From: Spirochaetales bacterium
Lineage (GTDB): Bacteria > Spirochaetota > Spirochaetia > Sphaerochaetales > Sphaerochaetaceae
DNA length: 12,395 bases
Reading direction: 5' to 3'
Assembly (NCBI GenBank): GCA_028723145.1
Contig: JAQYFM010000256.1
Coordinates: forward strand, 1-12,395
The notes under the pieces are model-generated. The model was not told the origin of the DNA. It ran no database searches and was given only the letters and a program-made list of their open reading frames with translations. The translations under genes were made by a program, and so were the position numbers. Numbering within the stretch: the stretch's first letter is position 1; each line of letters starts with the position of its first letter. This document shows, in pieces, positions 1 through 7,181 of the stretch.

Positions 1-1115
1 TGGATTACGATAGTGCGAGCTTCAGAGTTAGATTTGCAGAATCCTGCTTTAACAAATAGAGCTAAAATTCCAAGCCCATTAGTAAGTTCATCCTTAGCAA
101 CCTCTACAGTTGGCATACCTTCTTTAGAAGCAGAAGCACCAGCAAAGAGTGCTTTAGCTGCTTGCTGAGCCTTGATAGCTTCCTCTTCACCATGAACAAT
201 CTTAGTTTGTTCAAAAGCAAGACGCTCTTTAGCTTCATTTATGTTTCTACTTGGATCTGCATAAGTTGCAATTTCATCAAGAGGCATAAATGTAAAAATC
301 TTCATGAATCTAATAACGTCTTGGTCTGGAACATTTCTCCAATACTGATAGAAGTCATAAACAGAGGTTAAGTTTTTATCAAGGAAGATTGCACCCTTCT
401 CACTCTTACCCATCTTCTTACCATCAGCTCTCATGATGAGGTTAAAAGTTAAGCCATAGCACTGAGGACCTTGCATATCATGAATTAAATCAATACCTGC
501 AACAATGTTACCCCACTGGTCAGCACCTCCAATTTGTAATCTACATCCAGTCTTTTTATTAAGCATGTAGAAGTCATAGCTCTGGAGGAGCTGGTAGTTA
601 AATTCAATGAAGCTCAAACCTCTCTCTAAGCGTTGCTTAACACCTTCAAATGTAAGCATTCTATTTACAGAGAAATGGCATCCAATTTCACGAAGGAATT
701 TGATGTAGTTAAGGTCAACAAGCCAATCAGCATTGTTCATTTGGATTGCTTTACCATAACCTGGCTTTGGATTTTCTGAAAAGTCAACAATCTTAGAAAG
801 TTGCTGTCCAATTGCCCTTGCATTACTTGCAATTGTTTCTTCAGACAAAATCTTTCTCATCTCTGTCTTTCCAGAAGGGTCCCCAATTAAACCTGTACCA
901 CCACCAACTAAAGCAATTGGATTATGACCTGCTTCCTGGAGGTGGTGCATAGCAAAGAATGGTACTACGTGACCAATATGAACAGATGGGCCTGTTGGAT
1001 CTACACCAACATAGAATGTAACTGCCTCTTTATCCATTAAAGCAGAAAGACCTTCCATGTCAGTGCAGTCTTTTATAAACTCACGATCAATTAAAGTTTG
1101 TAATGCTTTATTCAC
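1..1115 (-). CDS. tyrS: Tyrosyl-tRNA synthetase, C-terminus cut by window edge
   Basis: This class I aminoacyl-tRNA synthetase charges tRNA-Tyr with tyrosine in the cytoplasm. Translation of the minus strand from a GTG at 1115 gives 371 codons with no stop before the window edge. The HIGH motif is HIGH at residues 46-49, just after YVGVDPTGPS. The KMSKS loop reads KMGKS at residues 234-238. Tyrosine-pocket and connector stretches typical of TyrRS (QIGGADQWGN, FNYQLLQSYD) are present. The last visible residues (...SEARTIVI) are the beginning of the C-terminal S4 RNA-binding domain, so about 35-50 residues should lie outside the window. GTG was chosen because it follows the glyS stop by one base and keeps the N-terminal helix; the next start, ATG at 1058, would remove 19 conserved-looking residues. 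An AGAG stretch in the last glyS codons can act as a ribosome site. It is the third gene of the gltX-glyS-tyrS operon. Confidence 0.96.
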   Translation of the reverse strand, partial: MNKALQTLIDREFIKDCTDMEGLSALMDKEAVTFYVGVDPTGPSVHIGHVVPFFAMHHLQEAGHNPIALVGGGTGLIGDPSGKTEMRKILSEETIASNARAIGQQLSKIVDFSENPKPGYGKAIQMNNADWLVDLNYIKFLREIGCHFSVNRMLTFEGVKQRLERGLSFIEFNYQLLQSYDFYMLNKKTGCRLQIGGADQWGNIVAGIDLIHDMQGPQCYGLTFNLIMRADGKKMGKSEKGAIFLDKNLTSVYDFYQYWRNVPDQDVIRFMKIFTFMPLDEIATYADPSRNINEAKERLAFEQTKIVHGEEEAIKAQQAAKALFAGASASKEGMPTVEVAKDELTNGLGILALFVKAGFCKSNSEARTIVI

Positions 1116-1116
1116 T

Positions 1117-2454
1117 TTATACTCTCTTGTAGTTCTTCATAGCATTCTTGATGAATGGAACGATCTGATCTACAGCAACTCTCTCCTGCTGCATGGAATC
1201 ACGGAAACGTACTGTAACTGTATGGTCTTCAAGTGTCTGATAGTCAACAGTAATACAATAAGGTGTTCCAATTTCATCCATTCTTCTATATCTTCTACCA
1301 ACAGCACCTGACTGATCATAGAATGTAACGAAGTCTTCTCTGAGAGAGTGCTCAAGCTTAGAAGCATACTCTGCAATACCATCCTTCTTAACAAGAGGAA
1401 GAACAGCAACCTTAACAGGAGCAATCTGAGGATGGAAGTGTAATACTGTTCTTGTATCACCTTCTGGAGTTGCTTCTTCATCGTAAGCATCAGAAAGAGC
1501 CATGAGTACGTTACGTGTTAAGCCTGCACTTGTCTCAACAACATATGGGATATATCTTTCGTTAGTTTCAGGATCAAGATATGTTAAATCCTTACCACTG
1601 AACTTCTCATGCTGAGTTAAGTCATAGTTAGTTCTTGAGTGTACACCCTCAAGCTCCTGCCATCCCATTGGGAATAAGAACTGGATATCATATGCATCCT
1701 TTGCATAGAAAGCAAGTTCATCTGGTCCATGCTGATGCCATCTAAGGTGTTCTGGATGGATACCCATCTTCTTGTAGAAGTTCATTCTCTGCTCTCTCCA
1801 GTATGGGAACCATTCATCCTCTGTACCTGGCTTACAGAAGAACTGCATTTCCATCTGCTCGAATTCACATGAGCGGAAAATAAAGTTCTTTGTAGTAATT
1901 TCATTTCTAAAAGATTTACCAACCTGAGCAATACCAAATGGAATCTTTACACGTGAAGACTGTAATACGTTTTTGAAATCAACATAGATACCTTGTGCTG
2001 TTTCAGGGCGAAGATATACTACACTTGCACTATCTTTGTTTGCACCAATGTGTGTTTCAAACATTAAGTTGAAGTTTCTTGGCTCAGTAAAGCTATCTTT
2101 GTTACCACAAACAGGGCATGGAGCGTTAAGGTCAATTTGATCTGCACGGAAACGAGACTTACAAACTTTACAGTCAACCATTGGGTCTGAGAAGTTTGAT
2201 ACGTGACCACTAGCTTCCCATACACGTGGATGCATTAAAATTGATGCATCAAGACCAACAATATTGTCGTGCATCTGTGTCATTTCTTTCCACCAGAAAT
2301 CTCTAATATTGTTCTTTAAATCAACACCAAGAGGACCGTAGTCATAGGCACCATTGAGGCCACCATAAATCTCTGATGACTGGAAGATAAATCCTCTTCT
2401 TCTACAAAGAGAAATAATTTTATCCATTGTTACAACTTGTTTTTCTTCTGACAT
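1117..2454 (-). CDS. glyS: Glycyl-tRNA synthetase, single-chain dimeric type
   Basis: This class II synthetase charges tRNA-Gly. At 445 aa it is the alpha2 type (GlyQS, as in archaea, eukaryotes, actinobacteria and spirochaetes), not the alpha2-beta2 GlyQ+GlyS enzyme of most Gram-negatives. Visible parts are the N-terminal GFIFQSSEIYGGLNGAYDYG block (residues 21-40) and class II motif 1 around 70-90. A zinc-finger-like set of cysteines lies at C95, C98, C113 and C116, followed by RPETAQG at 149-155. Motif 2 has FRNEI at 182-186 and motif 3 has E307-x-S-x-G-x-x-R314. The anticodon-binding domain begins near HFHPQIAPVKVAVLPL and runs to the end. The ATG at 2454 has a GGAGG six bases upstream, inside the 15-base gap after gltX. 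It is co-transcribed with gltX and tyrS, so the operon supplies three charging enzymes together. No frameshift or missing motif is seen. Confidence 0.97.
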   Translation of the reverse strand: MSEEKQVVTMDKIISLCRRRGFIFQSSEIYGGLNGAYDYGPLGVDLKNNIRDFWWKEMTQMHDNIVGLDASILMHPRVWEASGHVSNFSDPMVDCKVCKSRFRADQIDLNAPCPVCGNKDSFTEPRNFNLMFETHIGANKDSASVVYLRPETAQGIYVDFKNVLQSSRVKIPFGIAQVGKSFRNEITTKNFIFRSCEFEQMEMQFFCKPGTEDEWFPYWREQRMNFYKKMGIHPEHLRWHQHGPDELAFYAKDAYDIQFLFPMGWQELEGVHSRTNYDLTQHEKFSGKDLTYLDPETNERYIPYVVETSAGLTRNVLMALSDAYDEEATPEGDTRTVLHFHPQIAPVKVAVLPLVKKDGIAEYASKLEHSLREDFVTFYDQSGAVGRRYRRMDEIGTPYCITVDYQTLEDHTVTVRFRDSMQQERVAVDQIVPFIKNAMKNYKRV

Positions 2455-2469
2455 TTTAATCCTCCTATT

Positions 2470-3939
2470 TTAAAATAAAGCAAGACTTCTCTTAATTCTT
2501 CTCTCTGTCTCTTCTAAGCCTAAGAGTGAGATTGAATCATGGAGAGGAAGTGATACAGCTGAAGCTGTAATAGCAACACGAATAGGCTGGAATACTCCAT
2601 TTATCTTAATACCCATTTCTTCTGCAAGTGCCTTGATATCACTTTCTGTTTCAGCAAATGGCTTACCAGCTTTTTCATTATCTAAGACTATTTGAGCACC
2701 TCTTGTGAAAGCTTCTTTACACTGCTCTTCAGTCATACCTTTACCAATGTATGCACATTTATCAAGATTTGGCTCGTCAGTGAACAAGAATTTTGAAAGA
2801 GGAACTACATCAGATAGAACCTTCATTCTCTCTTTTACACTTGGAGCAAGTTTATAGAGAAGAGCTTTTTCACTTTCACTTACTTCACTTGAAATAAATC
2901 CTGCATTCTGGAGATATGGTGTGATTAACTTAACTATCTCATCATCACTCTTCATTCTGATGTATTGACCATTAAACCAATCAAGTTTTTTATAGTCAAA
3001 AGTACCACTTGATACATGGATATTTTCAAGCTTAAAGCACTTTTCAAGTTCTTCTTTTGTAAAGAACTCAGTTTGACCATCTAATGACCAACCAACCAAA
3101 GTGACATAGTTTAAGATTGCTTCTGGAAGATAGCCTTTTAATCTAAAGTCTCTTACTGCAGTGTCTCCATGTCTTTTTGAAAGCTTTTGTCCATCTTTAC
3201 CCTTAACCATAGGAAGGTGACAGTAAACTGGTGGCTCCCAACCAAATGCTTCATAAAGAAGGATATGAAGAGGGCCAGATGGAATCCACTCCTGTGCTCT
3301 CATAATGTGAGTAATACCCATAAGGTGGTCATCGATAACATTAGCTAAGTGGTATGTTGGATAACCATCACTCTTTAATAAAATTGGATCAGGAGAAACA
3401 TCACAGTTTCTTCTTGTGATATCACCCATTAAGACATCATGGAAAGTAGTTTTACCAGTTGTTGGAACTTTAAGTCTGATAACAGGCTTAATACCCTGCT
3501 TCTCAAGCTCTTCTCTTTCTTCTTTTGTTAAATTAGCACAGTGTCGATCGTAACCTTGATATTCACTCTTTGAAGCTATTTGCTCTTGACGAACCTTTTC
3601 AAGTCTTTCAGGAGAACAATAGCAATAATATGCTCTACCATCTTCTACTAGCTTTTTAGCGTATTCCTGGTAAAGAGCTAGTCTTTCAGACTGAATATAA
3701 GGACCATAAGGGCCACCTACAACAGGGCCTTCATCCCACTTAATTCCTAACCATGAGAGAGTATCATAAAGATCCTGAAGTGATTCCTCAGTATATCTCT
3801 CCCTATCGGTATCCTCAACACGAAGAATGAATTTTCCACCCATGGAACGTGCGAAGAAATAGTTATAGAGTGCAGTGCGCACTCCTCCGATGTGCTGTAA
3901 CCCAGTTGGCGACGGGGCATAGCGAACTCGAACTTCCAT
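2470..3939 (-). CDS. gltX: Glutamyl-tRNA synthetase
   Basis: This class Ic synthetase ligates glutamate to tRNA-Glu. At 489 aa it is the usual bacterial length. The adenylate site is shown by APSPTGLQHIGG at residues 8-19 (HIGG form of HIGH) and by KLSKR at 252-256 in GQKLSKRHG. FILRVEDTD and PYIQSER, both typical of GluRS, are present. CYC...Y...C near residues 106-133 resembles the zinc-binding insert seen in some GluRS enzymes. The alpha-helical anticodon-binding C-domain fills the last ~170 residues. Whether it discriminates tRNA-Glu from tRNA-Gln cannot be told from this window; no glnS or gatCAB is visible here. The ATG at 3939 has AAGGAG seven bases upstream. It is the first gene of the gltX-glyS-tyrS operon, and the 65-base gap before it carries a plausible promoter. 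Confidence 0.97.
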   Translation of the reverse strand: MEVRVRYAPSPTGLQHIGGVRTALYNYFFARSMGGKFILRVEDTDRERYTEESLQDLYDTLSWLGIKWDEGPVVGGPYGPYIQSERLALYQEYAKKLVEDGRAYYCYCSPERLEKVRQEQIASKSEYQGYDRHCANLTKEEREELEKQGIKPVIRLKVPTTGKTTFHDVLMGDITRRNCDVSPDPILLKSDGYPTYHLANVIDDHLMGITHIMRAQEWIPSGPLHILLYEAFGWEPPVYCHLPMVKGKDGQKLSKRHGDTAVRDFRLKGYLPEAILNYVTLVGWSLDGQTEFFTKEELEKCFKLENIHVSSGTFDYKKLDWFNGQYIRMKSDDEIVKLITPYLQNAGFISSEVSESEKALLYKLAPSVKERMKVLSDVVPLSKFLFTDEPNLDKCAYIGKGMTEEQCKEAFTRGAQIVLDNEKAGKPFAETESDIKALAEEMGIKINGVFQPIRVAITASAVSLPLHDSISLLGLEETERRIKRSLALF

Positions 3940-3973
3940 CGAAAAGCTCCTTAAATATAAAATATGTTAAACA

Positions 3974-4002
3974 ATATTATTATCTTTAATAAAAAGATAC
4001 AA
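3974..4002 (-). promoter_or_regulatory. Candidate sigma-70 promoter for the gltX-glyS-tyrS operon
   Basis: On the minus strand, TTGTAT (3997-4002) and TAATAT (3974-3979) are separated by exactly 17 bases. This predicts transcription from about 3967, a leader of roughly 28 bases that carries the gltX ribosome site. A perfect 7-bp inverted repeat, TATCTTT/AAAGATA (3981-3999), fills most of the spacer and could be an operator, but could equally be chance in AT-rich DNA. The leader is too short for a T-box riboswitch. Confidence 0.5.
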
Positions 4003-4004
4003 CC

Positions 4005-4829
4005 TTAGGATAGAAAATCCACTGTAGCTCTTACAGCTTTTTCTTCTGCACTTTTATCAATATCGTAATATACAAAGTGGGTTGCATCCTTTAAGTGCAC
4101 TATTGTGCAATCAAGACTGCTATGATTTGAAATAAAATCATCACAGCCTTGAGGATTAGTAACACTATCCTTTAAACACTCTAAAATTAATATCTTAGAT
4201 TTTAAGTTATTAATTTTTAAAGCTTGTGTTTTTAAATTATCTAAATCTAAAAGCCTCTTTGTATATAAGTGCGACCAATACTCACGCCCTAATAATTCAT
4301 CATCACAAGGTGCATTTTCATAGTACATCTTATATCTTGAATCTGCTTTCCATTCAATTTTTATATCTTTCTTAAACATTGAGATTAGTCTAAGTTGAAA
4401 AGACTTTAACTGAGGCATTGAGAATGCTGGAGCTGCAAGAACAATCTTTTCAATATTATATTTTTGGGCAGCAATGAGTGCTAACAGTGTGCCCATAGAA
4501 TGGGCAACAATATCTACTTTATTGTATCTATCAGTTAAGTAATTTAAGGCGTTATCAATGACTTTTAACCAATCATTTTTATTTGATTGCATAAAATCTT
4601 TACCACTAGTTCCCATACCAGGGAGACGAGGACAATAAACATCAAAGCCCGCTAAGGCTAAATCCTTAGCAGGTCTTACTAATTCACCTGGGTACCCTGC
4701 ATAACCATGGATAAGTAGTACAGCTTTAGTATTACCATTTAATATTTTAAAAGGCCTCGCTGCACTAATTATTTTATTTTCATCTCTATATACACCTTCA
4801 TACCAACTTTCAGGTACGCTATAATTCAT
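4005..4829 (-). CDS. Alpha/beta hydrolase (carboxylesterase/monoacylglycerol lipase-like)
   Basis: This is a cytosolic serine hydrolase of 274 aa with no signal peptide. The oxyanion-hole motif HGYAG is at residues 41-45. The nucleophile elbow is A109-H-S111-M-G113, with S111 as catalytic serine; Ala replaces the usual first Gly of GxSxG. The acid is probably D221 (CLKDSV) and the base H251 (DATHF). A lid-like insertion rich in basic and aromatic residues lies between about 130 and 190. The nearest families are Est30-type carboxylesterases and monoacylglycerol lipases; the substrate is not predictable, but a short acyl ester or lipid is likely. TTG at 4835 and GTG at 4832 are also in frame, but ATG 4829 lies seven bases after AGGAGG and overlaps the stop of the LuxR gene as TGATG. 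It is therefore translationally coupled to that regulator and probably acts with it. Confidence 0.9.
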   Translation of the reverse strand: MNYSVPESWYEGVYRDENKIISAARPFKILNGNTKAVLLIHGYAGYPGELVRPAKDLALAGFDVYCPRLPGMGTSGKDFMQSNKNDWLKVIDNALNYLTDRYNKVDIVAHSMGTLLALIAAQKYNIEKIVLAAPAFSMPQLKSFQLRLISMFKKDIKIEWKADSRYKMYYENAPCDDELLGREYWSHLYTKRLLDLDNLKTQALKINNLKSKILILECLKDSVTNPQGCDDFISNHSSLDCTIVHLKDATHFVYYDIDKSAEEKAVRATVDFLS

Positions 4830-5728
4830 CACCAAACCTCCTGGAACAGATTTAATAAATCGATACGGCTTCTAACTTCTGTTTTTGAAAAAATATTAGC
4901 AATATGGTTATTTACTGTATTAACGCTAATATTCAACTCACTAGCAATTTCTTTTGCAGTTAATCCTTTCTTTATTTCAAGGATTATTTCAGCTTCTCGA
5001 TCTGTAATATGAAATCTTTCAAAGAATTCTTCGAGTGTTGGTTTTTCTGGCTCCTTATTTGCCTCTGTAAAGTGCTTTCTTAAAGCTAAAAATAAAAATA
5101 CTAAAACAATTATTCCAAAGCATAGATATATAATAGCCGATAATAAATCTCTAACTACCTTAAAGAAAATTCCAAAAATAGCAATTGGAATTAAAATTAG
5201 TCCTGCAATTATTATTACTTTAGATACCAATCTAACATCTTTATTTTCAATACCTTTTAAGTTCTTAATTAGAACAACAAGACAAAATAGTAGAACAAAT
5301 CCACCAAGGATATATTCAATCGCATCAAAAACCATATTATTTGGTTTTACAATTGAGAAAATGCCTACAACAAAATAAATTAATGAAGATGAAATAAATA
5401 TTGTTTTATATGGATTTCTCCATGGATGGGCTATTATCCAAGTAGTAAAATAAGCAATAAAAGTTAATATAAAAGCACCATCTGCAATAAATAATGATTT
5501 CCAAATTGTCATTAATACGAAGCTAGTTAATCCAGAAAAAGAAATATCAGACCAAGATACTAACATCTGCATTCCTGTACAACCAAGTAAACTAGCTAAG
5601 AACACAAGAAATATATTAGTCCAAGGAAATTTTCTAAACCAGCTATATACAATTGCTAAAGCAAGGTCCATACCTACTATTGCAAATGCAATAATATTTA
5701 ATAATAAATGGATGGATGCTACAGTCAT
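4829..5728 (-). CDS. Seven-helix membrane protein with C-terminal LuxR DNA-binding domain
   Basis: This is a one-component membrane-bound transcription regulator of 299 aa. Hydrophobic segments fall at roughly residues 4-28, 36-58, 67-100, 108-127, 135-155, 167-187 and 192-214, consistent with about seven transmembrane helices. A charged linker follows, then a GerE/LuxR helix-turn-helix at about 238-297. The helix-turn-helix carries the family landmarks T-x-R-E, G-x-T-A-K-E-I-A, I-S-V-N-T-V, H-x-x-N-I and the trailing K-x-x-V-x-x-R. There is no phosphoacceptor receiver domain, so the membrane part itself probably senses the signal. ATG 5728 has AAGGTG six bases upstream. A candidate promoter and a 12-bp palindrome lie just in front, so self-control is plausible. 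The downstream hydrolase overlaps its stop codon. The ligand and target genes are unknown. Confidence 0.88.
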   Translation of the reverse strand: MTVASIHLLLNIIAFAIVGMDLALAIVYSWFRKFPWTNIFLVFLASLLGCTGMQMLVSWSDISFSGLTSFVLMTIWKSLFIADGAFILTFIAYFTTWIIAHPWRNPYKTIFISSSLIYFVVGIFSIVKPNNMVFDAIEYILGGFVLLFCLVVLIKNLKGIENKDVRLVSKVIIIAGLILIPIAIFGIFFKVVRDLLSAIIYLCFGIIVLVFLFLALRKHFTEANKEPEKPTLEEFFERFHITDREAEIILEIKKGLTAKEIASELNISVNTVNNHIANIFSKTEVRSRIDLLNLFQEVW

Positions 5729-5745
5729 TATTTCACCTTAAAATC

Positions 5746-5757
5746 GAATTTAAATTC
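5746..5757. promoter_or_regulatory. 12-bp palindrome, possible operator of the LuxR gene
   Basis: GAATTTAAATTC is a perfect palindrome between the candidate -10 box (5758-5763) and the ribosome site of the membrane LuxR gene, overlapping the predicted transcript start. LuxR-type domains bind short dyads as dimers, so self-regulation is a reasonable guess. An AT-only core can also arise by chance. Confidence 0.3.
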
Positions 5758-5786
5758 AATTTAACATGAAATAGTTTTTTAAACAA
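5758..5786 (-). promoter_or_regulatory. Candidate promoter of the LuxR-hydrolase pair
   Basis: On the minus strand, TTGTTT (5781-5786) and TAAATT (5758-5763) are separated by 17 bases, with the start of transcription expected near 5751. It lies just downstream of the terminator of the preceding barrel-protein gene. This supports an independent transcription unit for the regulator and hydrolase. Confidence 0.4.
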
Positions 5787-5791
5787 TTATT

Positions 5792-5822
5792 AAAAAAGTG
5801 TCGAAGATTTTTCCCCGACACT
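5792..5822 (-). terminator. Rho-independent terminator of the beta-barrel gene
   Basis: On the minus strand a 7-bp stem AGTGTCG/CGACACT (5816-5822 with 5797-5803), with a 12-base loop, is followed directly by a run of Ts (5796-5792). It lies 26 bases after the stop codon of the barrel-protein gene. Confidence 0.85.
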
Positions 5823-5848
5823 CCATAAACTATCTTAATTACTTTTGA

Positions 5849-6496
5849 TTAAAATTGATATGCAACACCAACAACTGGGGCAACACTCATTCTAAAACCT
5901 GAAATAGTTGAACTATTAACATTTGAAATACTACCAACCTTTGAAGTAGTTTTTCTTTCTTCGAATAGAGGAATGCCAATATTTAAACCACCTCTTAATG
6001 CAAAATTCTTTGATACACTATATTCAACTAAAAGGTCTGATTCAAATTTAAATTGTGAAATAGAATAAGAATAGCTAGCAGAAGCTAGTGAACTAGAAGT
6101 AATTGTTTTTGTTCCAAATGAATAATTAATACCAAATGTACTTACAAAAGATAAGTTTTTTTGAATTGGAACTAAACATGAAGCTTTAATTGCAAAATAG
6201 AAACTAGTTGGAAGATTATCTGAATTAATTTCAACAGATCCACCTTTTTCATTTACAGGAATTAATAAACCAAAAGAGCCAACAACACCTAAATCATTTT
6301 TTATTTCTTGCCTATAGCTAATACCAATAGGTATATCGATTGCTGAGTAATCAACAGATTCAGATGAGCTTCCATTGGTAGTACTTTTTATTGAACCAAA
6401 AGCGAACATTGCACCAGTATCAAAGCTAACACTATTAGCAAAAGCAGATACACTAACAACGAGGATAAGTAAAGCTACCAATAAACTTTTTTTCAT
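5849..6496 (-). CDS. Predicted small outer-membrane beta-barrel protein
   Basis: This 215-aa secreted protein begins with a clear Sec signal peptide (MKKSLLVALLILVVSVSAFA, likely cut before N21). The mature part alternates short polar and hydrophobic stretches rich in Ser, Gly and aromatic residues (for example SYSYSISQFKFESDLLVEYS, FALRGGLNIGIP). It ends in GVAYQF, with the terminal phenylalanine that BAM-assembled barrels carry. Length and pattern suggest an 8-strand OmpA/OmpX-like or opacity-type barrel. The open frame extends upstream to 6595, but ATG 6496 is chosen because it starts the signal peptide and has AAGGAG six bases ahead. It is a single gene with its own terminator; a hairpin sits in its leader. 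The family is not recognised at gene level, and the role (adhesion, porin, structure) is unknown. Confidence 0.8.
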   Translation of the reverse strand: MKKSLLVALLILVVSVSAFANSVSFDTGAMFAFGSIKSTTNGSSSESVDYSAIDIPIGISYRQEIKNDLGVVGSFGLLIPVNEKGGSVEINSDNLPTSFYFAIKASCLVPIQKNLSFVSTFGINYSFGTKTITSSSLASASYSYSISQFKFESDLLVEYSVSKNFALRGGLNIGIPLFEERKTTSKVGSISNVNSSTISGFRMSVAPVVGVAYQF

Positions 6497-6515
6497 ATTA
6501 TTCTCCTTAAAATTT

Positions 6516-6544
6516 AAGCTGCAAAATTTTAAGTTCTGCAGCCT
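6516..6544 (-). other. 11-bp hairpin between the RloB-like gene and the barrel gene
   Basis: In minus-strand RNA, AGGCUGCAGAA pairs with UUUUGCAGCUU over 11 base pairs (two G-U pairs) around a 7-base loop. It starts eight bases after the stop of the RloB-like gene and ends 19 bases before the barrel-gene ATG. It lacks a proper U-tract, so it is a poor terminator. A weak promoter (TTGTGG 6592-6597, 16 bases, CATAAT 6570-6575) inside the end of the RloB-like gene would place this hairpin in the 5' leader of the barrel gene. Confidence 0.5.
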
Positions 6545-6551
6545 ATTAGTT

Positions 6552-7181
6552 TTATTTAAATATCTTTGTATTATGAGACATATCAGCTTGACCACAAATT
6601 TCAGTAATCTTTTGATTTAAATCTGGCATGTTAGTTGCTTTAAAGCCACTAGCTTGATATGCAATTTTATTATAGTCTCTTGCATTTAAGTCTGCTTGAG
6701 CATGACGTGGGAATAATTGCATATGTAAGTTTAACCCCTTAGTCATCAAGAAGTCTGCACTCATTTCATAACCAGGAATCTTAGTCTGGATTGCACTTAC
6801 CATTGCATCTGAGTTAATGATAAATGAATTAGGCTTTCCTAAGTGTAGATAAACCCAGAGATGGAAGGATGGATTAAAATAACATAGTCCAATTCTCTTT
6901 GATTCACACTCAACTTCTGCTTCCTTAACTTCACTAATTGTAGTGTTCACATCATCAAAGCCAAAGAGAGCATAAGCATTATCAAATCTATTTTTAAACT
7001 TAGCTTTAGATGTAAATGCAATGTGCTCATGAAGAGTTTTTGCACCACTGTACATTACTGTAAGGTTTGCAAATCTACAATCCTTTCTCATCTGACTAAA
7101 GAAGATTGCTTCTGCTTCAGTAGCAGTAACAAGTAGCAATGTTCCCATTGAAGGAGTTGATTTTCTTTTTCTTGTTGCCAT
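6552..7181 (-). CDS. Divergent RloB-like TOPRIM-fold protein
   Basis: This 209-aa protein resembles RloB/AbiL subunit-ii proteins, TOPRIM-related nuclease partners of an AAA/ABC ATPase in phage-defence loci. The match rests on layout: a short basic N-terminus, then a strand and helix TLLLVTATEAEAIFF (14-28) where the family has a CEGxxTExxYF-type motif. An acidic strand end FGFDD (73-77) follows, then NPSFHLWVYLHL (103-114) against the family NPCFELWLLLHF. Compared with that pattern as remembered, the first Glu is Thr19, the second Asp of DxD is Val78, and the Glu of FELW is His107; E24 and D76 are kept. Nuclease activity is therefore doubtful. ATG 7181 overlaps the ATPase stop as TAATG, with AGGAGG eight bases upstream, so the two proteins are made together. 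The frame is intact. Confidence 0.65.
   Translation of the reverse strand: MATRKRKSTPSMGTLLLVTATEAEAIFFSQMRKDCRFANLTVMYSGAKTLHEHIAFTSKAKFKNRFDNAYALFGFDDVNTTISEVKEAEVECESKRIGLCYFNPSFHLWVYLHLGKPNSFIINSDAMVSAIQTKIPGYEMSADFLMTKGLNLHMQLFPRHAQADLNARDYNKIAYQASGFKATNMPDLNQKITEICGQADMSHNTKIFK

Noticed and set aside
1057..1311. 84-codon plus-strand frame across the tyrS-glyS junction
   Set aside because: It is antisense to two well-supported synthetase genes and has no ribosome site.
3981..3999. 7-bp AT inverted repeat as terminator of the hydrolase gene
   Set aside because: The stem contains almost no G-C pairs and has no T-run after it on the minus strand; it lies within the gltX promoter spacer.
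3940..4004. T-box riboswitch upstream of the synthetase operon
   Set aside because: The gap is only 65 bases and shows no T-box consensus or specifier stem-loop.
6497..6595. N-terminal extension of the barrel protein to 6595
   Set aside because: It would place a polar stretch before a perfect signal peptide and overlap the RloB-like gene; ATG 6496 has the ribosome site.
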